Under the pieces are notes generated by a model. The model made no database searches, was not told the DNA's origin, and saw only the letters and a program-made list of their open reading frames with translations. From contig CM049306.1 in the NCBI GenBank assembly GCA_026874595.1, positions 60,084,019-60,148,018 on the forward strand: a stretch of DNA of 64,000 nucleotides, given 5' to 3'. The stretch comes from Sipunculus nudus (lineage: Eukaryota > Annelida > Sipuncula > Golfingiida > Sipunculidae). The position numbers were made by a program, and so were the translations under genes. Below are positions 51,001 to 63,000 of the stretch, one piece after another (position 1 is the stretch's first letter; every line of letters starts with the position of its first letter).

Positions 51001-54000
51001 TGTGAGGGGGGTTCATAGGATTGTAGTTAATTAACACTAATTACTCTGCACAGGAACAAAAAGAGTGATTATATGTGTAACATTTTATAATTTTTGTTTG
51101 TATCACAAGAAAAAATTTGGTATTTCATTTGAATACAAATATTTTGCAAACATGATGAAAGTTTGTGAATATAGTTGCTAAACAATGGTCTTAAAACTGT
51201 AAAATGTGCATGTAACATGCGCATATAAGCAACCCAAGTTACTGGAACAAATATTTTGTAACTGTTTTCCTGGTTATCTTCGAAATTCTCACATGGTATA
51301 AGTCTGTAGTGGTCTAAAGCTTGGATCTAAATATATGATCGCCTCTTTAGTGGTTATGTTATGTCATGTTTATAAAGCCATGGTAGTTTATAAAGATAAA
51401 TGATGTCTGAAAATGTGTACATAACTGTTTATTCTTACATATTAAAATTTATTCTTTGCAGAGCAGATATTGATATTCCTGTACATTGTAATTTATCTAT
51501 TTTAGGAATTCAACTTGGCAATTTTAGAGGACTGCATAGCATTAGGGGTCGAGAAGACACTGAAGTCAGTACGAAGAGCTAAGGGGGAGAGCGTTTCCTC
51601 AGCAGACAGCTACACACCGGACACTCCGCCAGAACGCAGACTAGATCCGCTACTAAGAGCGGCTCAGCTGACCCTGCTAAGACACATCAACAGTATCGTT
51701 AACATGCTTCCTGTACCCCATCAGGTCAGTGCCAGAAGCATCTTTCCTCATATTATTCATTTTGCAGCATAATCTCACAGATTGTTAATCATAGTATTTG
51801 ATATATTTACAGCTGATGAACTTCAGTCAGATTGTGACTCCCAATGATATATTTACAGCCGATAACTTTAGTCAGATTGTGACTCCCCTGTAATATATTT
51901 ACAGATGATGAACTTCTGCCAGATTCTGACCCCCTGTGATGTATTTACAGATGATAAACTTCAGTCAGATTGTGACTCCCCTATAATATATTTACAGATG
52001 ATGATCTTCAGTCAGATTGCAACTTCCCGGTGATATATTTTCAGATGATAAACTTCAGTCAGATTGTGACTCCCTTGTGATATATTTACAGATGATGAAC
52101 TTTAGTCAGATTGTGACTCCCTCTGAAGAGCAATACCGAGACAAGATGGAGGACATGTTCACGGACCCTTCTTGGTTTACATCAGTGTTTCACTTATCAG
52201 CTGCCCTGCTGCGCCACCTGGTGTGCTTGCCGGTACTACCAGTCAGTAACAACATTCCAAAGGACACTGGGAAGGATGTGTGTCGGTTTATGTTGCTCAC
52301 ATTAGAAGTAAGTCAATCAGGAGCTCAAAATAGAAATGAATCTGACATGAAGACGACACCAACTAAATAGTAAAAGACTTTGCTTGTAAATAGCACTATT
52401 TCATAAATGAATTTGACACCTACATAATTGAAGCAGTATTGCATTGTGCATCAAGCTCCAAAATTTAAATATGCAACACCCACTCTGGTTCATTTGATTA
52501 TACATTGGTCCTGGCACAGGGCCAAGAATCAGACCAGCGAGAGTAGCTTTAACTTGTTTAAAATTGCCTGAGGAGCGTAGAAGTCATCCATTTACTTATT
52601 TTGTTTGAATTGGTCAAGGCTTTCATCAGCAGATGTTAAGGTTAAAAATTTTTCTTTTTTGTTCCTTCACAAATGTATTAGGTGTTATTATAGCAGGTAC
52701 CATAAATGCAGCCTAATACTTTATTAATTCACATGTTACTCTCCCCCCCCCCCCCCAGCCTTTGAATTCCAAAATTTCCATAAGAACACATGCTTTAAAT
52801 TCAGCCATTGATTTATAAGTAGAATTTATTCAGACACCAAGTTAAATAAATTTTCATTTTGTATTACTCCTCTCATGCTTTTATATTCAAACTTTCTTCT
52901 GCTTCCCATACAGGAGAAATATTAGTTGGTACTGAAGTACTGGAGCAGGTTGTCTGATGCTGATATAACTTTTCTAGATAGTGTTCTGGCTGCTGCAGCA
53001 GGAGCAGCTTCCCTCCTCCAGTCAGATGCAGACAGCGCTGGAATGCTGCTCGGTGGTCCTGCAGCATCCCGACCTGATAGCAGTGATGATCCAGCGGGAA
53101 CAGACAACGTGGGTCTGCTCAGCCATCAGGACCATTCACCAGCTACTCACATCAAGTTAGTATAAGTACAGAGAATATGGTCGATTTCGGCCATCGGCAC
53201 CGGCCTAAAATTGACCATACCGGCCACCAGCGCTGACCAGGCAACCATTTTGGCCGCAACCCTGACGATGCCAGTGCTGGGCCCTGACTCTGGTCAGTCA
53301 ACCATATCGGCTGCGACTTGGGCGGCAGGGCACCATTACGGCCGCCAGTAATTAGGTAGCCCGAAATGGTGCCCCGCCGCCCAAGTCGCAGCCGATATGG
53401 TTGACTGACCAGAGTCAGGGCCCAGCACTGGCATCGTCGGGGTTGCGGCCAAAATGGTTGCCTGGTCAGCGCTGGTGGCCGGTATGGTTGAATTGAGGCT
53501 GGCAGCCGATATCTTCGGCAGCTGAAATAAACCTATACCCGTACAGACAGGGATCAACATTTGCAAATGCCTGACTGCCCAGGGCAAATGACAAAGGCTT
53601 TCAGGCAGGTGAAAACCTATTGTTGCCTTCCTGACAGGGCAGGCAGAGGGTCCAACTAATCCTCTGATATTAAAGAAGAATGGTTTATCCACATGACTGG
53701 TTAGCTCAGCTGACTATAAGTCATCTGAGCTATAGTCGTGGTCCATTGTCCGTCGTCCGTCCGTCTGTCCGTCTGTCCGTCCGTCCGTCCGTCCGTCCGT
53801 AGATGTGGCACGTTTTGAAACTGTAAGACCTAGGAATCCAAAATTCAGCACAATGTTAGATGTCCCCAAGATCTACCAAGCCGAAAACTGGGTCTTTGCG
53901 ACTTCGTTCCTTTGAGAAATTAAGAAAAAACCTCAATTTTTTATTAAAATCCTATTTTCACACTTCAGGACTGCCTAATATCAAAACCACTCATCTGTTT

Positions 54001-57000
54001 TTCCTCATATTTACCATAAATATTCCTCTATATAGTTCCTATGTACATGCCAGAAATGAAGTCTGTAAAGTATAAATTCTTTAAGTAATGGGCCCAAACA
54101 TAATGGACTTTGTAAAAAAGCAGGAAAAATAATAACTCACTTAACATGAAAAATTTTGAAACTAGAGTCTATTTTCTCAAGTATATAACTATGTTTAATT
54201 AAGATTCAATTGTTTACCTAAAATTAGATCTGAATTTTGTAAATTTTTTAAGTTATTAGCATAAAAAAAAATCAGTACCTTAAATTTTGCCCAACTTTGA
54301 CCATGGCACGTTTTTTAGCTCAGCTGACTGTAAGTCATCTGAGCTATAGGGATCACCTTTTGTCCGTCCGGCCGTCCGGGCGTCTGTCCGTTAACAGGGC
54401 ACAAATCGTAACCGCTAGAACTGGAATCTTCTTACTTGACATCCTGGGAGGTCCATGAAAAATCTCCTTGGAAACCAGAAATTAGGTCTCTGTTACCCAT
54501 ATCCTTCGAGCTATGGGGCCCCAAAGTACCCCCCAGAAAAGTCCAAAATTTCATACAAAAACTTCAATATCTCATTAACTACTTGACTGATGGTCATGAT
54601 TTTTGGCATACATATTGATCATGAGAGGTTCCATCAGTTCCTGAAGACTGGTGGCGCCACCTGTATTTTTCGATTTTTTACTAATTTTTTTCTCTATTTT
54701 TGAGACCTTTAAAAATGTGAACATCTGTTAACAAGGCACAAATCGTAACGACTGGACTTAGAATCTTCATTCTCAACACACTGAGAGACCTATGAAAAGT
54801 CTCCATGGAAACCAGAAATTAGGTCTCTGTTACCCATATCCTTCCAGCTATGGGGCCCCAAACTACCCCCCAGAAAAGTAAAAAATTTCATACAAAAACT
54901 TCAATATCTCATTAAATACTTGACTGATGGTCATGATTTTTGGCATACATATTGATCATGAGATGTTCCATCACTTCCTGCAGACTGGTGGCGCCACCTG
55001 TATCCAATTTTTACAAATTTTTTTCTCTATTTTTGAGACCTTTAAGGATGCTGTCATCTGTTAGCATGGCATAAATCATAATGACTGGACCTAGAATCTT
55101 CATTTTCAACACACTGAGAGACCTATGAAAAGTCTCCATGGAAACCAGAAATTAGGTCTCTGTTACCCATATTCTTCGAGCTATGGCGCCCTAAAGTACC
55201 CCCAAGAAAAGTCCAAAATTTCATACAAAAACTTAATATCTCATTAACTACTTGACTGATGGTCATGATTTGTGGCATAACTATTGATCATGAGATGTGT
55301 CATCTGTTCCTGCAGACTGGTGGCGCCACCTGTATCGTTCGATTTTTTACGATTTTTTCCTCTATTTTTGAGACCTGTAAGGATGCTGTCATCTGTTAGC
55401 ATGGCACAAATCGTAACAACTGGACCTAGAATCTTCATTCTCGACACACTAGAAGACCTATGAAAAGTCTCCATGGAAACCAGAAAATAGGTCTCTGTTA
55501 CCCATATCCTTTGAGCTATGGGGCCCCAAAGTAGCCCCCCAGAGTAGTCAAAAATTTCATACAAAAACTTCAATATCTCAATAACTACATCACTGATGGT
55601 CATGATTTTTGGCATACATATTGATTATGAGATGTTCCATCAGTTTCTGCAGACTGGTTGCCACCTATATTGTTTGATTTTTTTACGATTTCTTCCTCTA
55701 TTTTTGAGACCTTTAAGGATGCTGTCATCTGTTAGCATGGCACAAATTGTAACGACTGGACCTAGAATCTTCATTCTCGACACACTGAGAGACCTATGAA
55801 AAGTCTCCATGGAAACCAGAAATTAGGTCTCTGTTACCCATATCCTTCCAGCTATGAGTCCCCAAAGTACCCCCCAGAGTAGTCAAAAATTTCATACAAA
55901 AACTTCAATATCTCAATAACTACTTCACTGATGGTCATGATTTGTGGCATAACTATTGATCAAGAGGTGTTCCATCACTTCCTGCAGACTGGTGGCACAA
56001 CCTGTATTTGTTCGGGTTTTTTTTTTACGAATGTTTTATCTATTTTTGAGACCTTTAAAGATATGAACATCTGTTAACAGGGCTCAAATCATAAAAACTG
56101 GACCTAGAATCTTCATTCTTGACACACAGGGAGACCCATGAAAATTCTCCATGGAAACCTTAAATTAGGTCTCTGTTACCCATATTCTTTAGGCTGTATG
56201 GCTCCAAAATACCCCCCAGAATAATGGAAAATTTGATAGGGTGCGCCACCTCTATTTTTTTCAAATTTTTACGAATTTTTTTTCTCTTTTTTCGAGACCT
56301 TTGAAGATGTGGCCATCTGTTAACAGGGCACAAATCGTAACGACTACACCTAGAATCTTCTCTCTTGACATGCAGGGAGGCCCATAAAAAGTCTCTTTGG
56401 AAACCTGAAATTAGGTCTCTGTTACCCATAACCTTTGAGCTATGGGGCTCCGAAGTACCCCCCAGAATAATGGAAAATTTGATACAAAAGCTCAAGTATC
56501 AGAACAACTATTGCAGTGATCACCATGATTCTTTGCATGGATATTGATCATGGAATGTGTCATCAGTTTCTGCAGTATGGTGGCGCCACCTGTATTTTTT
56601 TTATTTTTACGAATTTTTTTCTCTATTTTTGAGACCTCATAAGATTCGGTCATCTGTTAACATGGCACAAATCGTAACAACTGGACCTAGAATCTTCTCT
56701 CTTGACATGCTGAGAGGCCCATGAAAAGTCTCCTTAAAAACTTGAAATTAGGTCTCTGTTACCCATAACCTCTGAGCTATGGGGCTCCGAAGTACCCCCC
56801 AGAATAATGGAAAATTTGATACAAAAGCTCAAGTATCTAAACAACTATTGCAGTGATCACCATGATTCTTTGCATGGATATTGATCATGGAATGTGTCAT
56901 CAGTTTCTGCAGTATGGTGGCGCCACCTGTATTTTTTTTATTTTTACGAATTTTTTTCTCTATTTTTGAGACCTCATAAGATTCGGTCATCTGTTAACAT

Positions 57001-60000
57001 GGCACAAATCGTAACAACTGGACCTAGAATCTTCTCTCTTGACATGCTGAGAGGCCCATGAAAAGTCTCCTTAAAAACTTGAAATTAGGTCTCTGTTACC
57101 CATAACCTCTGAGCTATGGGGCTCCGAAGTACCCCCCAGAATAATGGAAAATTTGATACAAACGCTCAAGTATCTGAACAATTATTATATTGATCACCAT
57201 GATTCTTTGCATGGATATTGATCATGAAATGTTTCATAAGTTTCTGCATTCTGGTGGAGCCACCTGTAATTTTTTTATTTTTTAAAGTTTTTTTCTCTAT
57301 TTTTGAAACCTTTTAAGATTTGGTCATCTGTTAACAGGGCACAAATCATATCAACTGGGCCTAGAATCTTCTGTCATGACATGCAAGGACGGTCATAAAA
57401 AGTCTATATGGAAACCTGATACAAGGTCTCTGTTACCCATAACCTTTCAGCTATGAGGCTCGGAAGTTCCTCCCAGAATAATGCAAAAATTGATACAATA
57501 ACTAATGCATTGATCACCATGATTGTCCACATTTGTATTGATAATGCCTTGTTTCATCAGTTTCTGTAGACTGGTGGTACCACCTGTATTTTGATTTTTT
57601 AAGAATTTTTTTTTTGATTTTTGAGACCTTTAAACATTTGGTCATCTGTTAACAGGCCACAAATCATAATGACTTGACCTAGAATCTTCTTTCTTAACAT
57701 GCAGGGAGGTCCATGAAACATCTTGGAAACCTGAAATTAGGTCTCTGTTACCCATATCCTTCATGCTCTGGGGCTCCGAAGTACTCCCCAGAATAAAGAT
57801 TTGGTTATCTGTTAACAGAGCACAAATTATAATGACTTGACCTGGAATCTCCTTTCTTGATATGCTGGGAGGCCCCTGAAAAGTCTCCTTGTGCACCTGA
57901 AATTACATCTCTGTTACCCATATCCTTCATCCTATGCGGCTTTGAAACACCACCCAGAATAAACATTTGGTCATCTGTTAACAGGGCACAAATCATAATA
58001 ACTGGACCTAGAATTTTATTTTTTGACATGCTGGGAGACCCCTGAAAAGTCATCTTGTAAACCTTGAAAATAGGTGTTTGTTACCCATATCCTTCATGCT
58101 ACAGAGCTCCATAGTACCCCAATGAATATTGGATGATTTTATACAAAAGGTCAAGTTTGGAAAAAGTATTTCATTCAAATTTGACATTCAGATGATAAAA
58201 TTACTTTTGTCAATGTCTTCCTGGTCAGCTGAGCGTCATGACCCCTGGGTCACTTGTTTCCTGTAAGCACCATTGATTTAACTTTCACAGCATGTAAACA
58301 TAAATATTTAGTTTCTCTAAATCTGAAATTTGAAAATAAAAGCTTGAAAATTAAGCTAGTTATTGATTTTTTTTTCTGTAGTCACTTGCTTTGATTACAG
58401 ATGCAGGGTCCCACCACTCCAGGTCACTGGAAGTCAGCTATGCCAGGGTTTCTGATTTGTTACAGTCACTGGGGGAGATCCCCTGCTGTGACAGGTGTAC
58501 AGTTATTCTCATATCACCACCCCAATCCCCCCCCCCCCCCCCCCCCCCCGCAAACCCAACCCACCAAGTGAAAAAATAATTCAAGGTGTAATCCAGAAGA
58601 TGCAATGTTGTGTAATGTAGCATTTTTAAAGAAATCAATTTTCTTTTAAATGATTTTAACAAAAATAATTGAACCCATCAGTATGCTTAAATTATTATAA
58701 AATATGAAGCACATAATGGATAAATAAAGACACAATTAAAAATTGTGAAATCTAAATCAAGTATTATTTTTAGATATTTATTGTTTTGCAGATTTAAAAG
58801 ATATATTTTTGTGGTAAAAAATAAATAAACATTTGTATGCATGATGTGGTGTTATCTGACAAGATTGAGATTTATGATGATGCAATTGAGAATTATGAAT
58901 CAACTTTTTATATTCAGATATATATGTTAAATTGGAAATGTATAGAAATATAAACTTAAATTAGAAAATAATTGATGTGATAAAAAAATCAGGATTTAAT
59001 ACAAACATTTGTTCATTATTTTTCTGCCTCAGCAGAATTTGAGATCAGGCTTTGTTTGCCCTATTTATGCTGTTAATTAGCTATATTTCAACTGTATACA
59101 TTTCATAAAAAAATACATATATATTTAATAATAATATATTATACAAAAAAATAGATTCAATTGAACAAATGTGTAAACTACTGAAATGTCAACAGTAAAT
59201 CAAAAAACCAATTAATGATCATGGTAATAGTACAGATCATTTGTTCACAAACTGCTCACATGCTTTAGTTTCAACATTAGGAAACACATGGTCAGGTCAC
59301 AAAATATTTTTTGCAACAATTTCTTGCTCATCAATACAAACCAATCATATAAACCAACCATGGCCTTTATTACCTCTTCCTCTTACACTTTATCTCCATT
59401 TGATATTATTTTAGATTTTTACCTTCAAGGTTAACGTCAGCTGAGCACAGTGACCCATAGGTCCCTTGTTTTTCTTCTGTTACTAGAATTCGCCTGATAG
59501 CATTTTCATTTATTGTCATAGTAACCAATACATTCACTTGAAAATTATTTTCCAGTTATAACTGTGAAAATCATTCTCTCCACATATTTATCAGTATTCT
59601 ATAAATAGATTGGACTCCAAATATTACTCAGTAGGAGCAAGTTTAGACAATTAAATGTTTAAGTGACAGAATTTGGGTTTGTGACAAACATGTTTGGGCA
59701 GGTGAATTAGATCCACCAGCTGCCCTACTTGACAGGTAAGAAATATAGTCAGTGTCTAATCCTGACAGATAGTCAGATTTATAAACATCTTATAAATTTG
59801 GATATATTTTATTGTTTGATAGTTTTAGTTTTTGCAGTATTTATCAGGGGGAAATGTATATATTGTCTGTCATTCATGTCTTTCACCAGCACCTTTATTA
59901 AATATGTTAATTTTTTGTGGCCACAATCCATTTATGGACTCTATCATGAAAAATTTGTATTTTAGTCCCAAATTCATTCACCACCACTCACATTAAAAAA

Positions 60001-63000
60001 GAGTATAGTATTTGTAATCCCATCTCTCTTCACAATAAAATTCTCAATTTATGAATTAGAATGTTTTCAATTGACTCTTAAAACTGAGAGTACCTGGGAC
60101 ATATAAATTAAGCATACTGGGAGACTATTCCACATTTTTGGGCCTTTTATGTTAAGGCACCATTCTAAACAAAGGTTGATTTTGTGAAAGGAACATTCAA
60201 TAGATATTGGTCAGCAGACCTCAGTGCTCTACATGGAATGTATTGTAAGAGTTCCTGAAGATACTAGTGTGTGAGCCTATAGACCCATTGACGTTCCGGA
60301 GTAGGAACTTTGTTCACTTGTTCAACTGGCAACCAGTGAAGAGAGAACAGAACTTGTTTGATGTGTTCAGATTTTGATTTTCCTGTGAGAATTCTAGCAG
60401 TCACAATCTGAATATGTTGCAAGGGATTCAGTTAAACAGATATTGCACCCCATATATGCGAGTTGCATTTGAAAAATTTGCTGTCCCAGCTTCATCCACT
60501 AGATTTCTCGTTATCTGTGTGTCTTATTTTAGTCCCATCACCATTTATAAGGCAATTCACATACATAAGGTAGTCCTTGTGCTATTCATCATCATACAGT
60601 AAGTATAATATAAATTGTTCTGGATACTTCCCCAACGTTGTACATAACATTTAATCTCTCTTTCCAGTGGTTGTGTTGCCTGGTGAAAGGCTGGTGACAT
60701 TACCTCACCAAGATGGCCAGGATGACATGCCAGAAACTGGCTTTGATGGTGAGCTCAAATTTATATCAGTTCTTCAAGATGTAAGTGTCACACTGTATTT
60801 TAAAACTGTATGCCGTAATATCTTATGCATATTTGCTTACGCAACTGAAGGGGATGGTCTGTTTCTCTCACAGAACGAAGCAGAACTGACCAAATAGACA
60901 AAAAATTATCCAATGATGTATAATTAACACATTGCTTCAAATCAAATTTAAGTGTATTGTATGAGCAGTGATCTGTATTATTATCGGTTTTTAGCTCAGC
61001 TGACTGAAAGTCATCTGAGCTATAGCGATCACTCTTTGTCCGTCGTCCGTCTGTCTGTCTGTCCGTCTGTCCGTCCGTTAACCAGGCACAAATCGTAACC
61101 GCTGGACCTAGAACCTTGTAACTTGGGATTCTGAGAGGTCCATAAAAAATCTTCTTGGAAACCAGAAATTAGGTCTCTGTTACCCATATCCTTCGAGCTA
61201 TGTGGCCCCAAAGTACCCCCCAGAAAAGTAAAAAATTTCATACAAAAACTTCAATATCTCATTAACTACTTGACTGTTGGTCATGATTTTTGGCATACAT
61301 ATTGATCATGAGATGTTACATCACTTCCTGCAGACTGGTGGCGCCACCTGTATTTTTCGATTTTTTACGAATTTTTTTCTCTATTTTTGAGACCTTTAAA
61401 AATGTGAACATCTGTTAACAAGGCACAAATCATAAAGACTGGACTTAGAATCTTAATTCTTGACACACTGAGAGGTCCATGAAAAATCTCCTTGGAAACC
61501 AGAAATTAGGTCTCTGTTACCCATATCCTTCGAGCTATGGGGCCCCAAAGTACCCCCCAGAATAGTAAAAAATTTCATACAAAAACTTCAATATTTCAAT
61601 AACTACATCACTGATGGTCTTCATTTTTGGCATACATATTGATCATGAGATGTTCGATCAGTTCCTGCAGACTGGTGGCGCCATCTGTACTGTTTGATTT
61701 TTTACGATTTTTTCCTCTATTTTTGAGACCTTTGAGGATGCTGTCATCTGTTAGCGTGGCACAAATCGTAACGACTGGACCTAGAATCTTCATTTTCGAC
61801 ACACTGAGAGACCTATGAAAAGTCTCCATGGAAACCAGAAATTAGGTCTCTGTTACCCATATCCTTCGAGCTATGGGGCCCAAAATAACCCCCCCCCCCC
61901 GCCAGAATAATGGAAAATTTGATACAAAAACTGCAGTATTTCAATAACTACAACACTGATGGTCATGATTTTCGGCATACATATTGATCATGAGCTGTTC
62001 CATCAGTTTCTGCAGACTGGGTGTGCCACCTCTATTTTTTTTCAAATTTTTACAAATTTTTTTCTTTTTTTTGAGACCTTTAAAGATGTGGTTAACTGTC
62101 AACAGGGTACAAATCGCAACAACTGGACCTAGAATCTTCATTCTTGTCATGCAAGGAGGCCCATGAAAGGTGCCTGTGGAAACTTGAAATTAGGTCTCTG
62201 TTATCCATATCCTTCAAGCTATAGGACTCCGAAGTATCCCTCAGAATAATGGACAATTTGATACAAAAACTGAAGTATCTGAACAACTAATGCAGAGATC
62301 ACCATGATTTTTTGCATGGATATTGACCATTAAGTCTTTTTATTAGTTTCTGCAGACTGGTGGAGCCACCTGTATTTTTTTATCCGCCAAAACAAAGTTT
62401 TGCGGATACTATGTTTTTGACCGAGTTCCTCCACCGCGGCGGCGTTCGTTTCCAGAGAGCTCCTCGAAGACTAATGGACCGATTTTTCCCAAACTTACAC
62501 CTATTATCGGGTCACATGTGAACTGGTGCCTAACCAATTTGCGTTGACCTCTGACCTTTCCTCTCTATCCAGTGTCCATTTGTGGGTCTGTTTCCACACA
62601 TAAACCCTCATATCTCGGGAACCGTTTGACCGATCAGGAAATAAAATTGATACAAATGTAGCCCTTGGATTGCTTTATAACATACACAAAAAATGGTGGC
62701 GCCACCTGTAACCATGTTTGCACAGTGTCCATCTGTTCATCTGCCTTTGGTTAAAATCACTCATATCTCTGCAGTGAATTGACTAATTCACCTGAAATTC
62801 GTCATGCGTATACATCCAGGATAGCTTTCTTGATTTTATGACAGGTGGCGCCACCTACGTTCACGTTCACGCTGATGACATCCAAGCTTATATCTTGGGA
62901 ACCGTTTGACCGATCAGGAAATAAAATTTATACAAATGTAGCCCTTTGATAGCTCTGTAACATACACAAAAAATGGTGGCGCCACCTGTAACAATGTTTG

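Larger units (their letters stand above)
53699..59472 (+). mobile_element. Family A element, outer copy split by another copy
   Basis: The left part 53699-54310 has the 5' hairpin, the GTCC run and the core up to ACCATGGCACG-TTTTTT. After the insert it resumes at about 58257 with TTTCCTGTAAGCACCATTGATTTAA, exactly as in uninterrupted copies (for example near 4130 and 17890). It ends at 59438-59472 with GTCAGCTGAGCACAGTGACCCATAGGTCCCTTGTTTTT. A C26-like homopolymer lies at about 58526-58552. Confidence 0.7.

Noticed and set aside
52926..53165. Open frame [15 protein letters not shown].. around exon 25, whose start resembles YWSKLND of vertebrate huntingtin
   Set aside because: The HTT-matching frame in this stretch is a different one ([13 protein letters not shown]), and exon 24 already supplies the equivalent segment. 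The seven-residue likeness is probably chance, though it could be checked by aligning more molluscan huntingtins.
58526..58552. Long poly-C runs (also 18151-18166, 52743-52758) as possible functional G-quadruplex or i-motif sites
   Set aside because: Homopolymers at the same position of repeat elements are more likely slippage products; nothing else supports function.
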